Shown here: one piece after another, positions 37,829 through 46,876 of the stretch
Layout: the number at the start of each line of letters is the position of its first letter
How positions within the stretch are numbered: position 1 is the stretch's first letter
Source of the DNA: an uncultured Pelagibacteraceae bacterium
Lineage (GTDB): Bacteria > Pseudomonadota > Alphaproteobacteria > Pelagibacterales > Pelagibacteraceae
NCBI GenBank assembly: GCA_902536085.1
Contig: CACAWF010000001.1
Span: forward strand, 62,001 to 126,000
DNA: 64,000 bases
Reading direction: 5' to 3'
Made by a program: the position numbers and the translations under genes
Notes under the pieces: generated by a model
What the model saw: only the letters and a program-made list of their open reading frames with translations
The model's database searches: none
What the model was told of the DNA's origin: nothing

Positions 37829-38892
37829 GAATCAAATCCTAAGTATTTTTTTTTCTTAGAGCTCGAAGCTACTATAACCTTAAATAAATCACCCATTAAT
37901 TTTGGGCTTAAAATTCTATTTAATCTTAAATAAAGATTTGCCTTATCTGAAAATCTCATTTTTTTTGCAATTATTTCAGACCTTTCTCTTATTCCCAAAT
38001 TTTGCAAAAACTGTCTTTGTGGAATTATCTTTTTAACAATTAAATTATTTTTTAAAAAGAATTCGTTTAATAATGAAAAATTCACATGTGATGTTACATC
38101 AGCTTTTCCTAAATTATTAAGAATATGATTTTTTTTATGTTTAACAACTGATTGAAGAGTGTTCTGATTATTTGGTTTAATATATCCATAATCTATTATT
38201 AACAAACAACCATCTAAAGTTATTATTTTTTTAATAATTTTTTTGAGTTCTAAGAGTCCATTTTTTGGATACTCGATAAAATTTATATTTTTTAAAGTCG
38301 TAAATGAATTTATTTCTTTTGCATCCTTTATTGAAGCTTTCTTAAAAATTTCTTTAATTTTTAAATTTTTTTCAAGCATGTAATGTTTTTCAAATAATAA
38401 TTTTTTTTCTCGTTTGAATTGTTTGATCGGTATCGAGTCAAAAAATTCATTTCCAAAGAAAACGATTGGTCCTTTTTTAATTTTATCCAAATTTTTTAAC
38501 CATTTAATACTTTTATCTTTAATATTTTTTTTTTGTAATTTTTTCATTAAATTACTTATTTCAAATAGATAAATTTTTTTTGCTTCGTTGAATTCGGGGA
38601 AATTTTTAAAAACTTGCAGTAGTGTTCTCATAAGGCTTCCATCTCCAGGCCCCAACTCTACAATATTAAAATTTTTAGGTTTTCCGTAAATTTCCCATGT
38701 AGAAACTATCCAAATTGCGATCATCTCAGAAAAAAGATTCGATACACCAGGAGCTGTAACAAAGTCTCCCTTCCCCCCAAAAGGTAATTTAGAATTATAA
38801 TAACCAATCTTTTTATCATAAAGTACATTTTGAAAAAATTTATCGACCGGCAATGATCTAGAATTTTTAAAAAATTTTGAGTTAGTTTTCAT
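37825..38892 (-). CDS. MidA/NDUFAF7-family SAM-dependent methyltransferase
   Basis: DUF185 protein; the mitochondrial relative methylates an arginine of a complex I subunit and is needed for complex I assembly. Family signs: KIGYYNSKLPFGGKGDFVTAPGVS-like start (about 29-52), FNIVELGPGDGSLMRTLL (SAM motif, near 79), FFGNEFFDSIPIKQF and DYGYIKPNNQNTLQ. Length 355. It overlaps lgt by 11 bases and pgeF by four. Confidence 0.9.
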   Translation of the reverse strand: MKTNSKFFKNSRSLPVDKFFQNVLYDKKIGYYNSKLPFGGKGDFVTAPGVSNLFSEMIAIWIVSTWEIYGKPKNFNIVELGPGDGSLMRTLLQVFKNFPEFNEAKKIYLFEISNLMKKLQKKNIKDKSIKWLKNLDKIKKGPIVFFGNEFFDSIPIKQFKREKKLLFEKHYMLEKNLKIKEIFKKASIKDAKEINSFTTLKNINFIEYPKNGLLELKKIIKKIITLDGCLLIIDYGYIKPNNQNTLQSVVKHKKNHILNNLGKADVTSHVNFSLLNEFFLKNNLIVKKIIPQRQFLQNLGIRERSEIIAKKMRFSDKANLYLRLNRILSPKLMGDLFKVIVASSSKKKKYLGFDS

Positions 38893-39673
38893 TTTTTTTC
38901 AAAAAATTTAAAATTAACAAACCTGCAAACAACATAAAAATACTCAATAGCGTGCCTAAACTGAATAAACCTAATAAGTAACCTATATGACTATCAGGTT
39001 CTCTAAAATATTCAGAGATCACTCTTAAAATTCCATAAAATACTAAAAAAAGAGCTGAGCATTTTCCAATTTTATAGTTACTTTTGAAAAAGATAATATT
39101 TAAAATTACAAATAAAACTAATCCCTCTAAAATAGCTTCATACAATTGCGATGGATGTCTTGGCAACAAATCAACTGCTGGAAAAATTACACTCCATGGA
39201 ACTGCAGATGTCTTTCCTACTAGTTCCCCGTTAATAAAATTTGCAATACGGCCAAGAAAAATTCCAATAGGTGAGACGCAGGCAATTATATCTAACAAGT
39301 AAAGAAAATTTAATTTTCTTTTAAGAGAAAAAAGATACGTCCCAACTATTATACCAATTAAAGCTCCGTGAAACGACATACCACCCTCCCAAATTTTTAG
39401 TATTTCTAGTGGTTGTGCGATATAGTATTTTGAATTGTAGAATATTACGTATCCAAGTCGACCTCCTATAATTAATGAAATTATCAGGTAAGTAATTAAG
39501 TCGTCAAAATCATTTAAACTTAATTTTTCTCTTAACGCAGAGGATTTTTTTACAAGAATCTTCCTACCGTACCACCATCCAATTAATATTCCAAAAACGT
39601 ATGCTAGAGAGTACCATCTGATAGATATAAATCCAAAATTGATAAGAATTGGGTCTAAATTATGGGTAAACAT
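38882..39673 (-). CDS. lgt: Prolipoprotein diacylglyceryl transferase
   Basis: Inner-membrane enzyme that lipidates the cysteine of prolipoproteins. Seven or so helices; the signature GRIANFINGELVGK is at about 143-156 with the essential arginine and asparagine context, plus the early motif SLAYVFGILIGWWYGRK, MSFHGALIG and HPSQLYEAILEGL. Length 263. It leads the minus-strand run down to ychF. Confidence 0.96.
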   Translation of the reverse strand: MFTHNLDPILINFGFISIRWYSLAYVFGILIGWWYGRKILVKKSSALREKLSLNDFDDLITYLIISLIIGGRLGYVIFYNSKYYIAQPLEILKIWEGGMSFHGALIGIIVGTYLFSLKRKLNFLYLLDIIACVSPIGIFLGRIANFINGELVGKTSAVPWSVIFPAVDLLPRHPSQLYEAILEGLVLFVILNIIFFKSNYKIGKCSALFLVFYGILRVISEYFREPDSHIGYLLGLFSLGTLLSIFMLFAGLLILNFLKKNEN

Positions 39674-39724
39674 GATTTATTATATCACATTTGAATTTAT
39701 CCTGCCTATCAAATAAGATAAGAC

Positions 39725-39955
39725 ATGCAGAAATCAGAAAAAATTTTTAAAATATTATCTAATCTTCTTGAAAATGGTATTTTGACTTCAAAAGATATAC
39801 AAAAAGAAATATCTACTAATTTCAAATTTAAAAAAGATAAGATAATTAATAACCTGGAGCTTGTTTCTAGAAAAGAATTTGAAGTATTAAAAAAAATTGT
39901 TCAAAAACAAGAGGAAACTCTTAAAAAATTGCAAAAAAAAAAATCAAAGCGGTAA
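39725..39955 (+). CDS. ubiK: UbiK/BMFP family accessory factor
   Basis: Small coiled-coil protein (76 residues) of the BMFP/UbiK family, which supports ubiquinone synthesis enzymes. The C-terminal half has the family pattern LELVSRKEFEVLKKIVQKQ followed by a heptad-like lysine/glutamate helix. It is alone on its strand, divergent from lgt by 51 bases, and its last 12 bases overlap the end of the histidine kinase gene on the other strand. Confidence 0.8.
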   Translation: MQKSEKIFKILSNLLENGILTSKDIQKEISTNFKFKKDKIINNLELVSRKEFEVLKKIVQKQEETLKKLQKKKSKR

Positions 39956-41260
39956 AGAAATTTTTACTTGCAAACCACTAAACTTACTTTTGCCAAGCTG
40001 TATACTGCCTCCATGTGAATTAATAATATCTTCGACTATTGCAAGACCTAGTCCAACTCCTGACTTATTTAGACTTCTGCTTTTGTCTAGTCTAAAGAAG
40101 GGTTTAAAAACATTTTTATATTGCTCTTCTGGGATACCTGGCCCATCATCTTCGAATATTATCAAAGCTCGATTAGAACTTTTTTGAGTTTTTATAGCTA
40201 TTTTCTTTCCATAAGTTAGACTATTTTGTATTATATTTTCGAACGATCTTTTCAATGCTAATGGCCTACATTTTAAAATAATTTCATCATTATATGTAAT
40301 TGATAAATTTGAGTGATTGAAATTTTCTTTAATTTCATTAATCAGTTTTGTTAATTGTACTTCAGTTGTAACCTCTTGCGCTTGAGTTTTTGCAAATTGA
40401 AGATAATCATTTAACATTTTCTCCATTTCATCAATATCTTTAGACATTTTTTTGGATAATTCTTTTTGATCTATCATTGCCAATTGTAATTTTAGTCTTG
40501 TCAAAGGAGTTCTCAAATCATGACTTATACCTGAAAGCATTTCAGATCTTTGATTTAAGTGACGATTAATTCTTTTAGCCATTCTATCAAATTCATAGGC
40601 AGCTTTCCTAATTTCTTGGGCACCAGAAGGTCTAAAATCATTCACATAGTCACCCTTTCCAAATTTTTCTGCAGCTTTTGCTAGCTTAACAAGAGGTCTA
40701 GTTTGATTTTTAAGAAATATCAGAGCGATAATAATTAATACTATTGATGGAAGAGTTGTCCATAATACAAACAACCTAACAGAAGAAGCTGATACCATTT
40801 CTTTGGGAACAATGAAGTTAATGACTTCATCATTTGAATTGATTTTAATTTCAACTGCATTTTTAAACTTAGATGTGCTGAACCAATAGTTGTTATTTCC
40901 AAAAGATGATTTCAATTCTCTTCTTAACGATCTATCCATTGGACTGAATTTTCTTTCTCCAGAAATATTTGGTAATTTTTCTCTATTGATGCCTATTTCG
41001 AAGTTGAAATTGTTCTTATAACTGTCAGTTAAAAAATCTAATTTTTTCTTATCATTTCTGTAAACTTCTTCAATAGTTTTAAGTTGAGCAACTAAAGCTC
41101 GTGTTGTATTCTTATTTGCCTTAATCCAAATACTATCATAAAAAACAATTGTTATTATCAATTGAAGAATTATTGTTGGTGCGGCAACAATAATTAACGC
41201 TCTATAGAATAATCTTTTAGGCAAAATAATTTTAATAAACTTATTCAATCCAGAGAACAT
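39944..41260 (-). CDS. Sensor histidine kinase, EnvZ-like with HAMP
   Basis: Membrane histidine kinase. Helix at about 17-38, periplasmic sensor region to about 160, second helix (LFVLWTTLPSIVLIIIALIFL), then HAMP. Phosphoacceptor box SGISHDLRTPLTRLKLQLAM; N box FENIIQNSLTYGKKI; G boxes EDDGPGIPEEQ and SGVGLGLAIVEDI. Length 438. It overlaps the response regulator gene by 20 bases, so the two form a pair. The signal is unknown. Confidence 0.93.
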   Translation of the reverse strand: MFSGLNKFIKIILPKRLFYRALIIVAAPTIILQLIITIVFYDSIWIKANKNTTRALVAQLKTIEEVYRNDKKKLDFLTDSYKNNFNFEIGINREKLPNISGERKFSPMDRSLRRELKSSFGNNNYWFSTSKFKNAVEIKINSNDEVINFIVPKEMVSASSVRLFVLWTTLPSIVLIIIALIFLKNQTRPLVKLAKAAEKFGKGDYVNDFRPSGAQEIRKAAYEFDRMAKRINRHLNQRSEMLSGISHDLRTPLTRLKLQLAMIDQKELSKKMSKDIDEMEKMLNDYLQFAKTQAQEVTTEVQLTKLINEIKENFNHSNLSITYNDEIILKCRPLALKRSFENIIQNSLTYGKKIAIKTQKSSNRALIIFEDDGPGIPEEQYKNVFKPFFRLDKSRSLNKSGVGLGLAIVEDIINSHGGSIQLGKSKFSGLQVKISLPL

Positions 41261-41918
41261 AGCCTGCTCCTCTTATAGTTTGTAAATACTTTGGATTTTT
41301 TGGAGTATTTTCCAACTTTTGTCTAAGTCTAGTTATCATTACATCAATAGATCTTTCTTGAGTAATGCCAGATATTTTACCTATTTCTTCACGAGAAAAA
41401 GTTTTACCTGGATTTGATATCATTTCTATAAGCACTTTTTTTTCAGAATTGTTAATTTTTTTTATTTTTTCTTTCAAAATGATTGTCATTTTACTTAAAT
41501 TAATTTGTGCTTCCCCAACACTATGCGTACTATTTAAATTAATTTTATTTTCATTTTTAATAATGTTTTTTATTCTAAGAAGTAATTCTTTAGGCTCGAA
41601 AGGTTTTCCAATATAGTCATCAGCTCCAAGCTCAAGTCCTTTTATTCTATTCTCAACTTCTCCTTTAGCGGTCAGTAAAATAATAGGAACTTTTATCCTT
41701 TTTTTTATATCTTTTGTTAATTCGTATCCATTTTGTCCGGGCATCATTACATCTAAAATAAGTATATCAAATTTTAAATATTCTAATTTTTTTTTTGCAT
41801 CCTCGGCATTTTCAGCAGTGGAAACAATATAATGATTATCTGATAGATAATCTTTAAGAAGTCCACGAATTCTATCGTCATCGTCAACTACTAAAATATG
41901 TAATTTATTATTTTCCAT
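41241..41918 (-). CDS. OmpR-family response regulator (PetR-like)
   Basis: Receiver domain with acidic pocket VVDDDDRIR, phosphoacceptor in LILDVMMPGQNGYEL (about 55-56), and LLTAKGEVENRIKGLELGADDYIGKPFEPKEL. A C-terminal winged helix ends ERSIDVMITRLRQKLENTPKNPKYLQTIRGAGYVL (in pieces). Length 225. Following a MarR gene, this matches the petP-petR arrangement known near bc1 genes in Rhodobacter; the bc1 operon is about 8 kb away here. Confidence 0.92.
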   Translation of the reverse strand: MENNKLHILVVDDDDRIRGLLKDYLSDNHYIVSTAENAEDAKKKLEYLKFDILILDVMMPGQNGYELTKDIKKRIKVPIILLTAKGEVENRIKGLELGADDYIGKPFEPKELLLRIKNIIKNENKINLNSTHSVGEAQINLSKMTIILKEKIKKINNSEKKVLIEMISNPGKTFSREEIGKISGITQERSIDVMITRLRQKLENTPKNPKYLQTIRGAGYVLWIE

Positions 41919-42348
41919 TTATTATTCTTTTTAAAACATCTTTAAATTTAATAACCGAGTCTGATCCTGAGTTTTTCAGAGCGTTGAATATTCTTTTTTT
42001 TTGAGAATTATATACAACGTCAAAAAAAACTTTTCCTTCTTTATCTAAAAATAAATTTTTTTTTCTAGTATCATTTTCATCTTGCACCTGCTTTATCATT
42101 TTGGACTTAATTAAGTCTCTTAAAACTCTGTTTAAACTTTGTTTAGTAACTTTTAACTTAAATATTAGTTCCCCTAGATTAATTCCTGGATTTCTCTCAA
42201 TCAAATGTAATGCTCGTAAATGAGCAGGACCAAAAAATCTTTTAGATAAAATCTCCCTCGGGTCTAAAAAGGTCTCTCTATAAGCATAATAGAGTAGTTG
42301 AATAAATTCTTTAATTTGATCATCTTTAAGATAAAGTAAATCTTTCAT
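41908..42348 (-). CDS. MarR-family regulator (PetP-like)
   Basis: Winged-helix protein of 146 residues. The DNA-binding segment is INLGELIFKLKVTKQSLNRVLRDLIKSKMI, followed by the wing with QDENDTRKKNLFLDKEG. ARLHLI-type start of the domain (AHLRALHLIERNPG) fits MarR/PetP. It overlaps the response regulator by 11 bases and is the first gene of the three-gene regulatory operon. Confidence 0.88.
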   Translation of the reverse strand: MKDLLYLKDDQIKEFIQLLYYAYRETFLDPREILSKRFFGPAHLRALHLIERNPGINLGELIFKLKVTKQSLNRVLRDLIKSKMIKQVQDENDTRKKNLFLDKEGKVFFDVVYNSQKKRIFNALKNSGSDSVIKFKDVLKRIINGK

Positions 42349-42362
42349 AATGGTAAGTTATA

Positions 42363-42389
42363 TTGACTTATCCCAATTTGGAATATACT
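42363..42389 (+). promoter_or_regulatory. Promoter candidate for ilvE
   Basis: TTGACT at 42363-42368 and TATACT at 42384-42389, spaced 15 bases (shorter than ideal), in the 76-base gap before ilvE. Start would fall near 42396, about 29 bases before the ATG at 42425. This agrees with the downstream start codon and not with the in-frame ATG at 42350. Confidence 0.35.
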
Positions 42390-42424
42390 TTTTTAATAAA
42401 AAAAAATCTATATATTTACATCTA

Positions 42425-43312
42425 ATGGAAAGTATACCTTACGACAAAAGATCAGGTAAAATTTGGTTCAACGGGATCACTGTTGATTGGAAAGACGCAA
42501 ATATTCACATTTTAAATCATGGACTGCACTATGCAAGTTGTGTTTTCGAAGGTGAACGAGTTTATGATGGTGAAATCTTTAAATTAGAGGAACATACCGA
42601 GAGATTATTTTATTCAGCTAAAAGAATGGGCATCGATGTTCCTTATTCACAAAAAGAAATTAATGATGCTTGTAAAAAAATTGTTAACATCCAAAAAGTT
42701 CAAAATGGATACGTTAGACCCCTTATCTGGAGAGGGAGTGAAATGATGGCTATTTCAGCACAAAAAAATAAAATTCATGTTGCGGTTGCAACTTGGGAGT
42801 GGGGATCTTACTTTGATCCTAAATTAAAACTTAATGGAATAAAACTAAATATTTCTAGTTGGAGAAGGCCTGCACCAAATACTATACCTTGGGATACCAA
42901 AGCAGCTGGTTTATATATGATTTGTACTTTATCAAAACATGAAGCAGAGGCAAAAGGATTTACTGACTCATTAATGTTAGATCATGAAGGAAATATTGCA
43001 GAAGCAACAGGTGCAAATGTTTTCTTTAAAAGTAAAAATGGAGATCTTCATACTCCAATACCTGACTCTTTTCTAGATGGCATAACTAGACGTGAAGTAA
43101 TTAAGATTGCTAAATCTAAAGGAATAAAAGTAATTCAGAGAAAAATCAAACCAGATGAGATGAAAGTATTTGTTGGCTGTTTTTTGACAGGGACTGCTGC
43201 AGAAGTAACACCCGTTTCTCAAATTAATGAATACAAATTTAAGGTTTGTAACTTAATTTCTAGTTTAGATGATGCATATCAGAAATTAGTCAGAAAAGAT
43301 ACCGCCGCTTAA
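42425..43312 (+). CDS. ilvE: Branched-chain amino acid aminotransferase
   Basis: Class IV PLP aminotransferase for the last step of valine, leucine and isoleucine synthesis. Family features: YDKRSGKIWFNG start, LNHGLHYASCVFEGERVYDG, RPLIWRGSEMM, WRRPAPNTIPWDTKAAGLY (PLP lysine region) and EATGANVFFKSKNG, then LDGITRREVIKIAKSKGI. From the ATG at 42425 the length is 295, as usual. It converges on pgsA; stops share TTAA. Confidence 0.96.
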   Translation: MESIPYDKRSGKIWFNGITVDWKDANIHILNHGLHYASCVFEGERVYDGEIFKLEEHTERLFYSAKRMGIDVPYSQKEINDACKKIVNIQKVQNGYVRPLIWRGSEMMAISAQKNKIHVAVATWEWGSYFDPKLKLNGIKLNISSWRRPAPNTIPWDTKAAGLYMICTLSKHEAEAKGFTDSLMLDHEGNIAEATGANVFFKSKNGDLHTPIPDSFLDGITRREVIKIAKSKGIKVIQRKIKPDEMKVFVGCFLTGTAAEVTPVSQINEYKFKVCNLISSLDDAYQKLVRKDTAA

Positions 43313-43893
43313 TCTTTTTTGTCCTCATTTATTGCGTGATCAATGCCTTTTCTGAGATAGTCGTATCCAGTGTACAACGTTAAGAAAGCAGATAACCACA
43401 GTAAAATGATTCCTATTGTTTGTGCATTATAATCTTGAAAATTTAAAATTTTATTTCCTATATCTCCAGTAAGCAAAATTGCAATAGAAGTCATTTGAAT
43501 AAAAGTTTTCATTTTTGCTAAGCTTGTTACTTGCATAATAATTTTTCCTTTTGCTAAAAATTCTCTAAGTCCTGATACTAAGATCTCTCTGGTTAAAATA
43601 ATTACTGCAGCTATTACTTCATAGTTTTTTATTGTTCCATTCATAACAAGTAATATAAGTGCAGCTGCAACAAGTATTTTGTCTGCAATAGGATCTAAAA
43701 GTTCACCTAACTTGGATTCCTCTTTAAAAAATCGCGCCAATAAACCATCTAAATAGTCTGTAAAACTAGCTAGCACAAATAAAAAAAAAGGTATTAAATC
43801 TCCAAAAAAACCAGGAATAAAAAAAGCAATAACAAAAATCGGTACAATAATTATTCTGCCAATTGTCAATATGTTTGGTATTTTTAATTTCAT
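43309..43893 (-). CDS. pgsA: CDP-diacylglycerol-glycerol-3-phosphate 3-phosphatidyltransferase
   Basis: Membrane CDP-alcohol phosphatidyltransferase making phosphatidylglycerol-phosphate. The motif D-x2-D-G-x2-A-R-x(8-9)-G-x3-D-x3-D is present in TDYLDGLLARFF through LGELLDPIADKI at about 43-72. NILTIGRIIIVPIFV is the usual start. Length 194. It follows uvrC with no gap, a conserved pair in proteobacteria. Confidence 0.95.
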   Translation of the reverse strand: MKLKIPNILTIGRIIIVPIFVIAFFIPGFFGDLIPFFLFVLASFTDYLDGLLARFFKEESKLGELLDPIADKILVAAALILLVMNGTIKNYEVIAAVIILTREILVSGLREFLAKGKIIMQVTSLAKMKTFIQMTSIAILLTGDIGNKILNFQDYNAQTIGIILLWLSAFLTLYTGYDYLRKGIDHAINEDKKD

Positions 43894-45732
43894 TTATTCG
43901 TGAAAATAATCATATATTTTCTTTGCTATACTGTCTTCTATTCCTTCCACTGATTTTAAATCATCAAAGCTTGCAGATTCAACGGCACGTGCTGACCCAA
44001 AATGATTTAATAAAGCTCTTTTCCTTTGTTTCCCAATCCCTTGGATTTGATCTAACAATGATTTACTGAGGTTTCTCTTTCTTTTGGCTCTATGAGTACT
44101 TATAGCAAATCTATGAGCTTCATCTCGTAGTCTTTGTACGAAAAATAGTAATGGATCGTTTCTTTCTAAAATATATTCTTTGCTATTATAATAGATTTTT
44201 TCCTCTCCAGCATTTCTTCTTTTACCCTTCGCCACTGCTAAAATTGGTAAGTCGTGCAATCCTAATTCATTTAGAACTTCTCTAGACACAGAATATTGTC
44301 CTTTTCCACCATCTATCATAATTAAATCTGGCAATGACAGAGAACCAGATTTTTCTTTAATAGCTTTTGAAAATCTTCTAAATAAAACTTCTTTCATCAT
44401 CCCATAGTCATCATTTTTGACTTTTTCATCTTTAATATTGAATTTCCTATATCTTTTCTTAATAAAACCTTCATTACTAAAACAAATTAATGATCCAACG
44501 GAGTCACTTCCCTGAATGTGGCTATTATCGTAAACTTCTATCAATTCTATATTGTTATTAATATTAAATTTAGCTGCTAACTCCTCTATAAGATTATTGT
44601 TTGTATCAGATTGAACGAGTTTTTGTTTTAAAGATTGTTTTGCATTTTTCTCTGCAAGACTAGAAATACTTATCTCATTTTTACTTTTTGCTAGCTTAAT
44701 AATAATATCTTTTTTATCCTTGTCGGAGAATGTTTTTTCAATAAGTTTTTTATCTTTGACCTCACAATTAGTTAATATTAGTCTAGGAATAGTTTTATTT
44801 TCATAAAATTGGGATATAAAAGAACTTATTATATCTTCTACACTGTCATCTGGATCATGTTTAGGATAAAAAGCCTGATTACCCCAGTTTTGTTTTGACC
44901 TAAAAAAAAACACTTGCACACATGTTTTTCCTGTTTCTTTATAAATACTGATAACATCAGCTTCTGTTAAATTTGTTTGATTTATTTTTTGAGAGGTTTG
45001 TATTTGAGTTAATGCTTTTATTCTATCTCTAGCTATAGCTGCTTTCTCATAATCCAATTCTTTACTAGCTTTTTCCATTTCTTTGGATAAGTTTTTCTGA
45101 ATTCTTCTAGATTTACCTGAAATAAAATCAATAGCATCTGCAACTGAAGATTCGTAATCTTTTTCATTTATGTGTCCAACACATGGAGCAGAGCATCTTT
45201 TAATTTGGTATAAGATACATGGTCTCTCTCTATTTTTGAAAACAGTGTCATCACAGACTCTCAAAAGAAAAATTTTTTGTAAAATTTTTATTGTCCAATT
45301 AGCAGAACCAATCGATGCAAATGGACCAAAATAATATCCTGTCTTTGATTTTTTACCTCTTAACTTTGTAAGTTGTGGCCACTTATCTTTATCACCAATG
45401 TAAATATATGGAAAAGATTTGTCATCTCGCAAAAGTATGTTGTAACGAGGTTTATGTTTTTTTATTAAATTTGCTTCCAATAGTAGAGCCTCGCTTTCAT
45501 TACTTGTAGTAGTAGTTTCAAGATTATGTGTAAGTGAAAGCATTCTTTCAGTTCTAATAGGAAGATTAGACTCAGTGACATAACTTTTGAGTCTATTTGG
45601 TATATTTTTAGCTTTACCAATATATAGAATTTCACCAGTGGAACTAATCATTTTATAAACACCGGGGTTTTTTGGTATTAGTGGTATTTTTTCTTTTATT
45701 ACTTTTTTTCCTAACTCTAAACTATTAATCAT
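43894..45732 (-). CDS. uvrC: Excinuclease ABC subunit C
   Basis: Nuclease that makes both cuts in nucleotide excision repair. GIY-YIG domain [19 protein letters not shown] near 24-42, UVR motif [15 protein letters not shown] near 223, RNase H-like domain with [22 protein letters not shown] aspartate and HHH-type C-terminal helix-hairpin-helix ([17 protein letters not shown] and [17 protein letters not shown]). Length 612. The start overlaps folB by four bases. Confidence 0.97.
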   Translation of the reverse strand: MINSLELGKKVIKEKIPLIPKNPGVYKMISSTGEILYIGKAKNIPNRLKSYVTESNLPIRTERMLSLTHNLETTTTSNESEALLLEANLIKKHKPRYNILLRDDKSFPYIYIGDKDKWPQLTKLRGKKSKTGYYFGPFASIGSANWTIKILQKIFLLRVCDDTVFKNRERPCILYQIKRCSAPCVGHINEKDYESSVADAIDFISGKSRRIQKNLSKEMEKASKELDYEKAAIARDRIKALTQIQTSQKINQTNLTEADVISIYKETGKTCVQVFFFRSKQNWGNQAFYPKHDPDDSVEDIISSFISQFYENKTIPRLILTNCEVKDKKLIEKTFSDKDKKDIIIKLAKSKNEISISSLAEKNAKQSLKQKLVQSDTNNNLIEELAAKFNINNNIELIEVYDNSHIQGSDSVGSLICFSNEGFIKKRYRKFNIKDEKVKNDDYGMMKEVLFRRFSKAIKEKSGSLSLPDLIMIDGGKGQYSVSREVLNELGLHDLPILAVAKGKRRNAGEEKIYYNSKEYILERNDPLLFFVQRLRDEAHRFAISTHRAKRKRNLSKSLLDQIQGIGKQRKRALLNHFGSARAVESASFDDLKSVEGIEDSIAKKIYDYFHE

Positions 45733-46124
45733 ACTTTTGATTTTGATACCTCGATGCCAACTGATTTAGTTTTCTTTAAGATTTCTAACTTTTCTATCTT
45801 AAGATTAATCTTTTTAACAAGTTTATTTCTAAATATCATATTAAAAATATTTTCTGCTAAGTCTTCAAGTAACTCGTAATGTTTTAGGTACGTAATTTTC
45901 TCAATTTTACTAACAATTTCCTCATAATTAAGTATTGAATTCAAATCTTTGTTATTTGGAGTCACATATGGATTTGTCAAAATTTCAATATTAAATTTTA
46001 CTCTTTGTCTCTTTTTTTTCTCAAAGTTGTGTATTCCTATTGAAATATTTAAGATTAAATCTTTTATAATTACTTTTCTTTTATATCTAAATTTTTCTTT
46101 TTTCTTAAATTTAATTATTTTCAT
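45729..46124 (-). CDS. folB: Dihydroneopterin aldolase
   Basis: Folate pathway enzyme that cleaves dihydroneopterin to 6-hydroxymethyl-dihydropterin. [26 protein letters not shown] matches the FolB N-terminal pattern (in pieces), followed by [25 protein letters not shown] and a C-terminal strand [11 protein letters not shown]. It is 131 residues and lysine-rich at its start. It is sandwiched, with four-base overlaps, between the SDR gene and uvrC. Confidence 0.88.
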   Translation of the reverse strand: MKIIKFKKKEKFRYKRKVIIKDLILNISIGIHNFEKKKRQRVKFNIEILTNPYVTPNNKDLNSILNYEEIVSKIEKITYLKHYELLEDLAENIFNMIFRNKLVKKINLKIEKLEILKKTKSVGIEVSKSKV

Positions 46125-46876
46125 TCTTTTGTATTAATTATATCTGGTGTTTGCCATGCAAGTCTTTGTCCGCTATCAATATTAATTATCTCTCCCGTTA
46201 TATTTTTATTTTCAATAAGAAACTTTACTCCATTACATATGTTTTCTAAATCTACTTTTTTTTTTAATAGCGTAGATCCCCATTGTTTTTTGAAATGCCT
46301 CTCAGATTGTCTTTTGTTTTTTAATGTTGGTCCGGGTGAAATACCATTCACTCTTATATTAGGCGCTAATTTCATAGCTGATGTTTTTGTAAAAGTAGCC
46401 AATGAAGACTTACTTAAAGTGTAAGAGAAAAAAAAAGGAGTTAATTTTTCAACTCTTTGATCAATAATATTGATGACACACCCCTCTTTGTTTTTAATTA
46501 ATCTTTTAAAATTTTGCGTAATGATTGCTGGTGCTTTTAAGTTGATATTCATGTGTTTTGTAAAAGATTTTTCAGAAAAATTTTCAAGATTATCGTTTTC
46601 AAAAATAGATGCATTATTAATTAAACAATCTAATCCTTTCAGAGTCTTATAAGCTTTTTTTATTAAAGTTTCGGTTTGTTTAAGATTATTTAAATCAGCT
46701 TTAAATAAGTATGCTTCAGCTCCAAGTTCCTCTAGTTCTTTTTTTAATTTTAAAGCGCTTTTTTTAGATTTATTAAAGTGGATACCTATTTTTGTTTCAA
46801 AGCTAACTAAACTTTTAGCAATTGCAGATCCTATTCTGGTAGCTCCACCAGTGATGATTATTTTTTTGGCTTCCAT
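46121..46876 (-). CDS. SDR oxidoreductase, pteridine-reductase-like
   Basis: Short-chain dehydrogenase/reductase. Cofactor motif [16 protein letters not shown] at 9-24, with the arginine after TGGA typical of PTR1/FolM-type enzymes; NNASIFEND; catalytic [24 protein letters not shown]. Length 251. Linkage to folB suggests it reduces dihydrobiopterin/dihydrofolate-like pterins, but this is inferred from context. It overlaps uvrB by 19 bases. Confidence 0.85.
   Translation of the reverse strand: MEAKKIIITGGATRIGSAIAKSLVSFETKIGIHFNKSKKSALKLKKELEELGAEAYLFKADLNNLKQTETLIKKAYKTLKGLDCLINNASIFENDNLENFSEKSFTKHMNINLKAPAIITQNFKRLIKNKEGCVINIIDQRVEKLTPFFFSYTLSKSSLATFTKTSAMKLAPNIRVNGISPGPTLKNKRQSERHFKKQWGSTLLKKKVDLENICNGVKFLIENKNITGEIINIDSGQRLAWQTPDIINTKE

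Noticed and set aside
42350..42424. N-terminal extension of ilvE from an ATG at 42350
   Set aside because: The extra 25 residues do not fit the family, and a promoter-like pair lies within this stretch.
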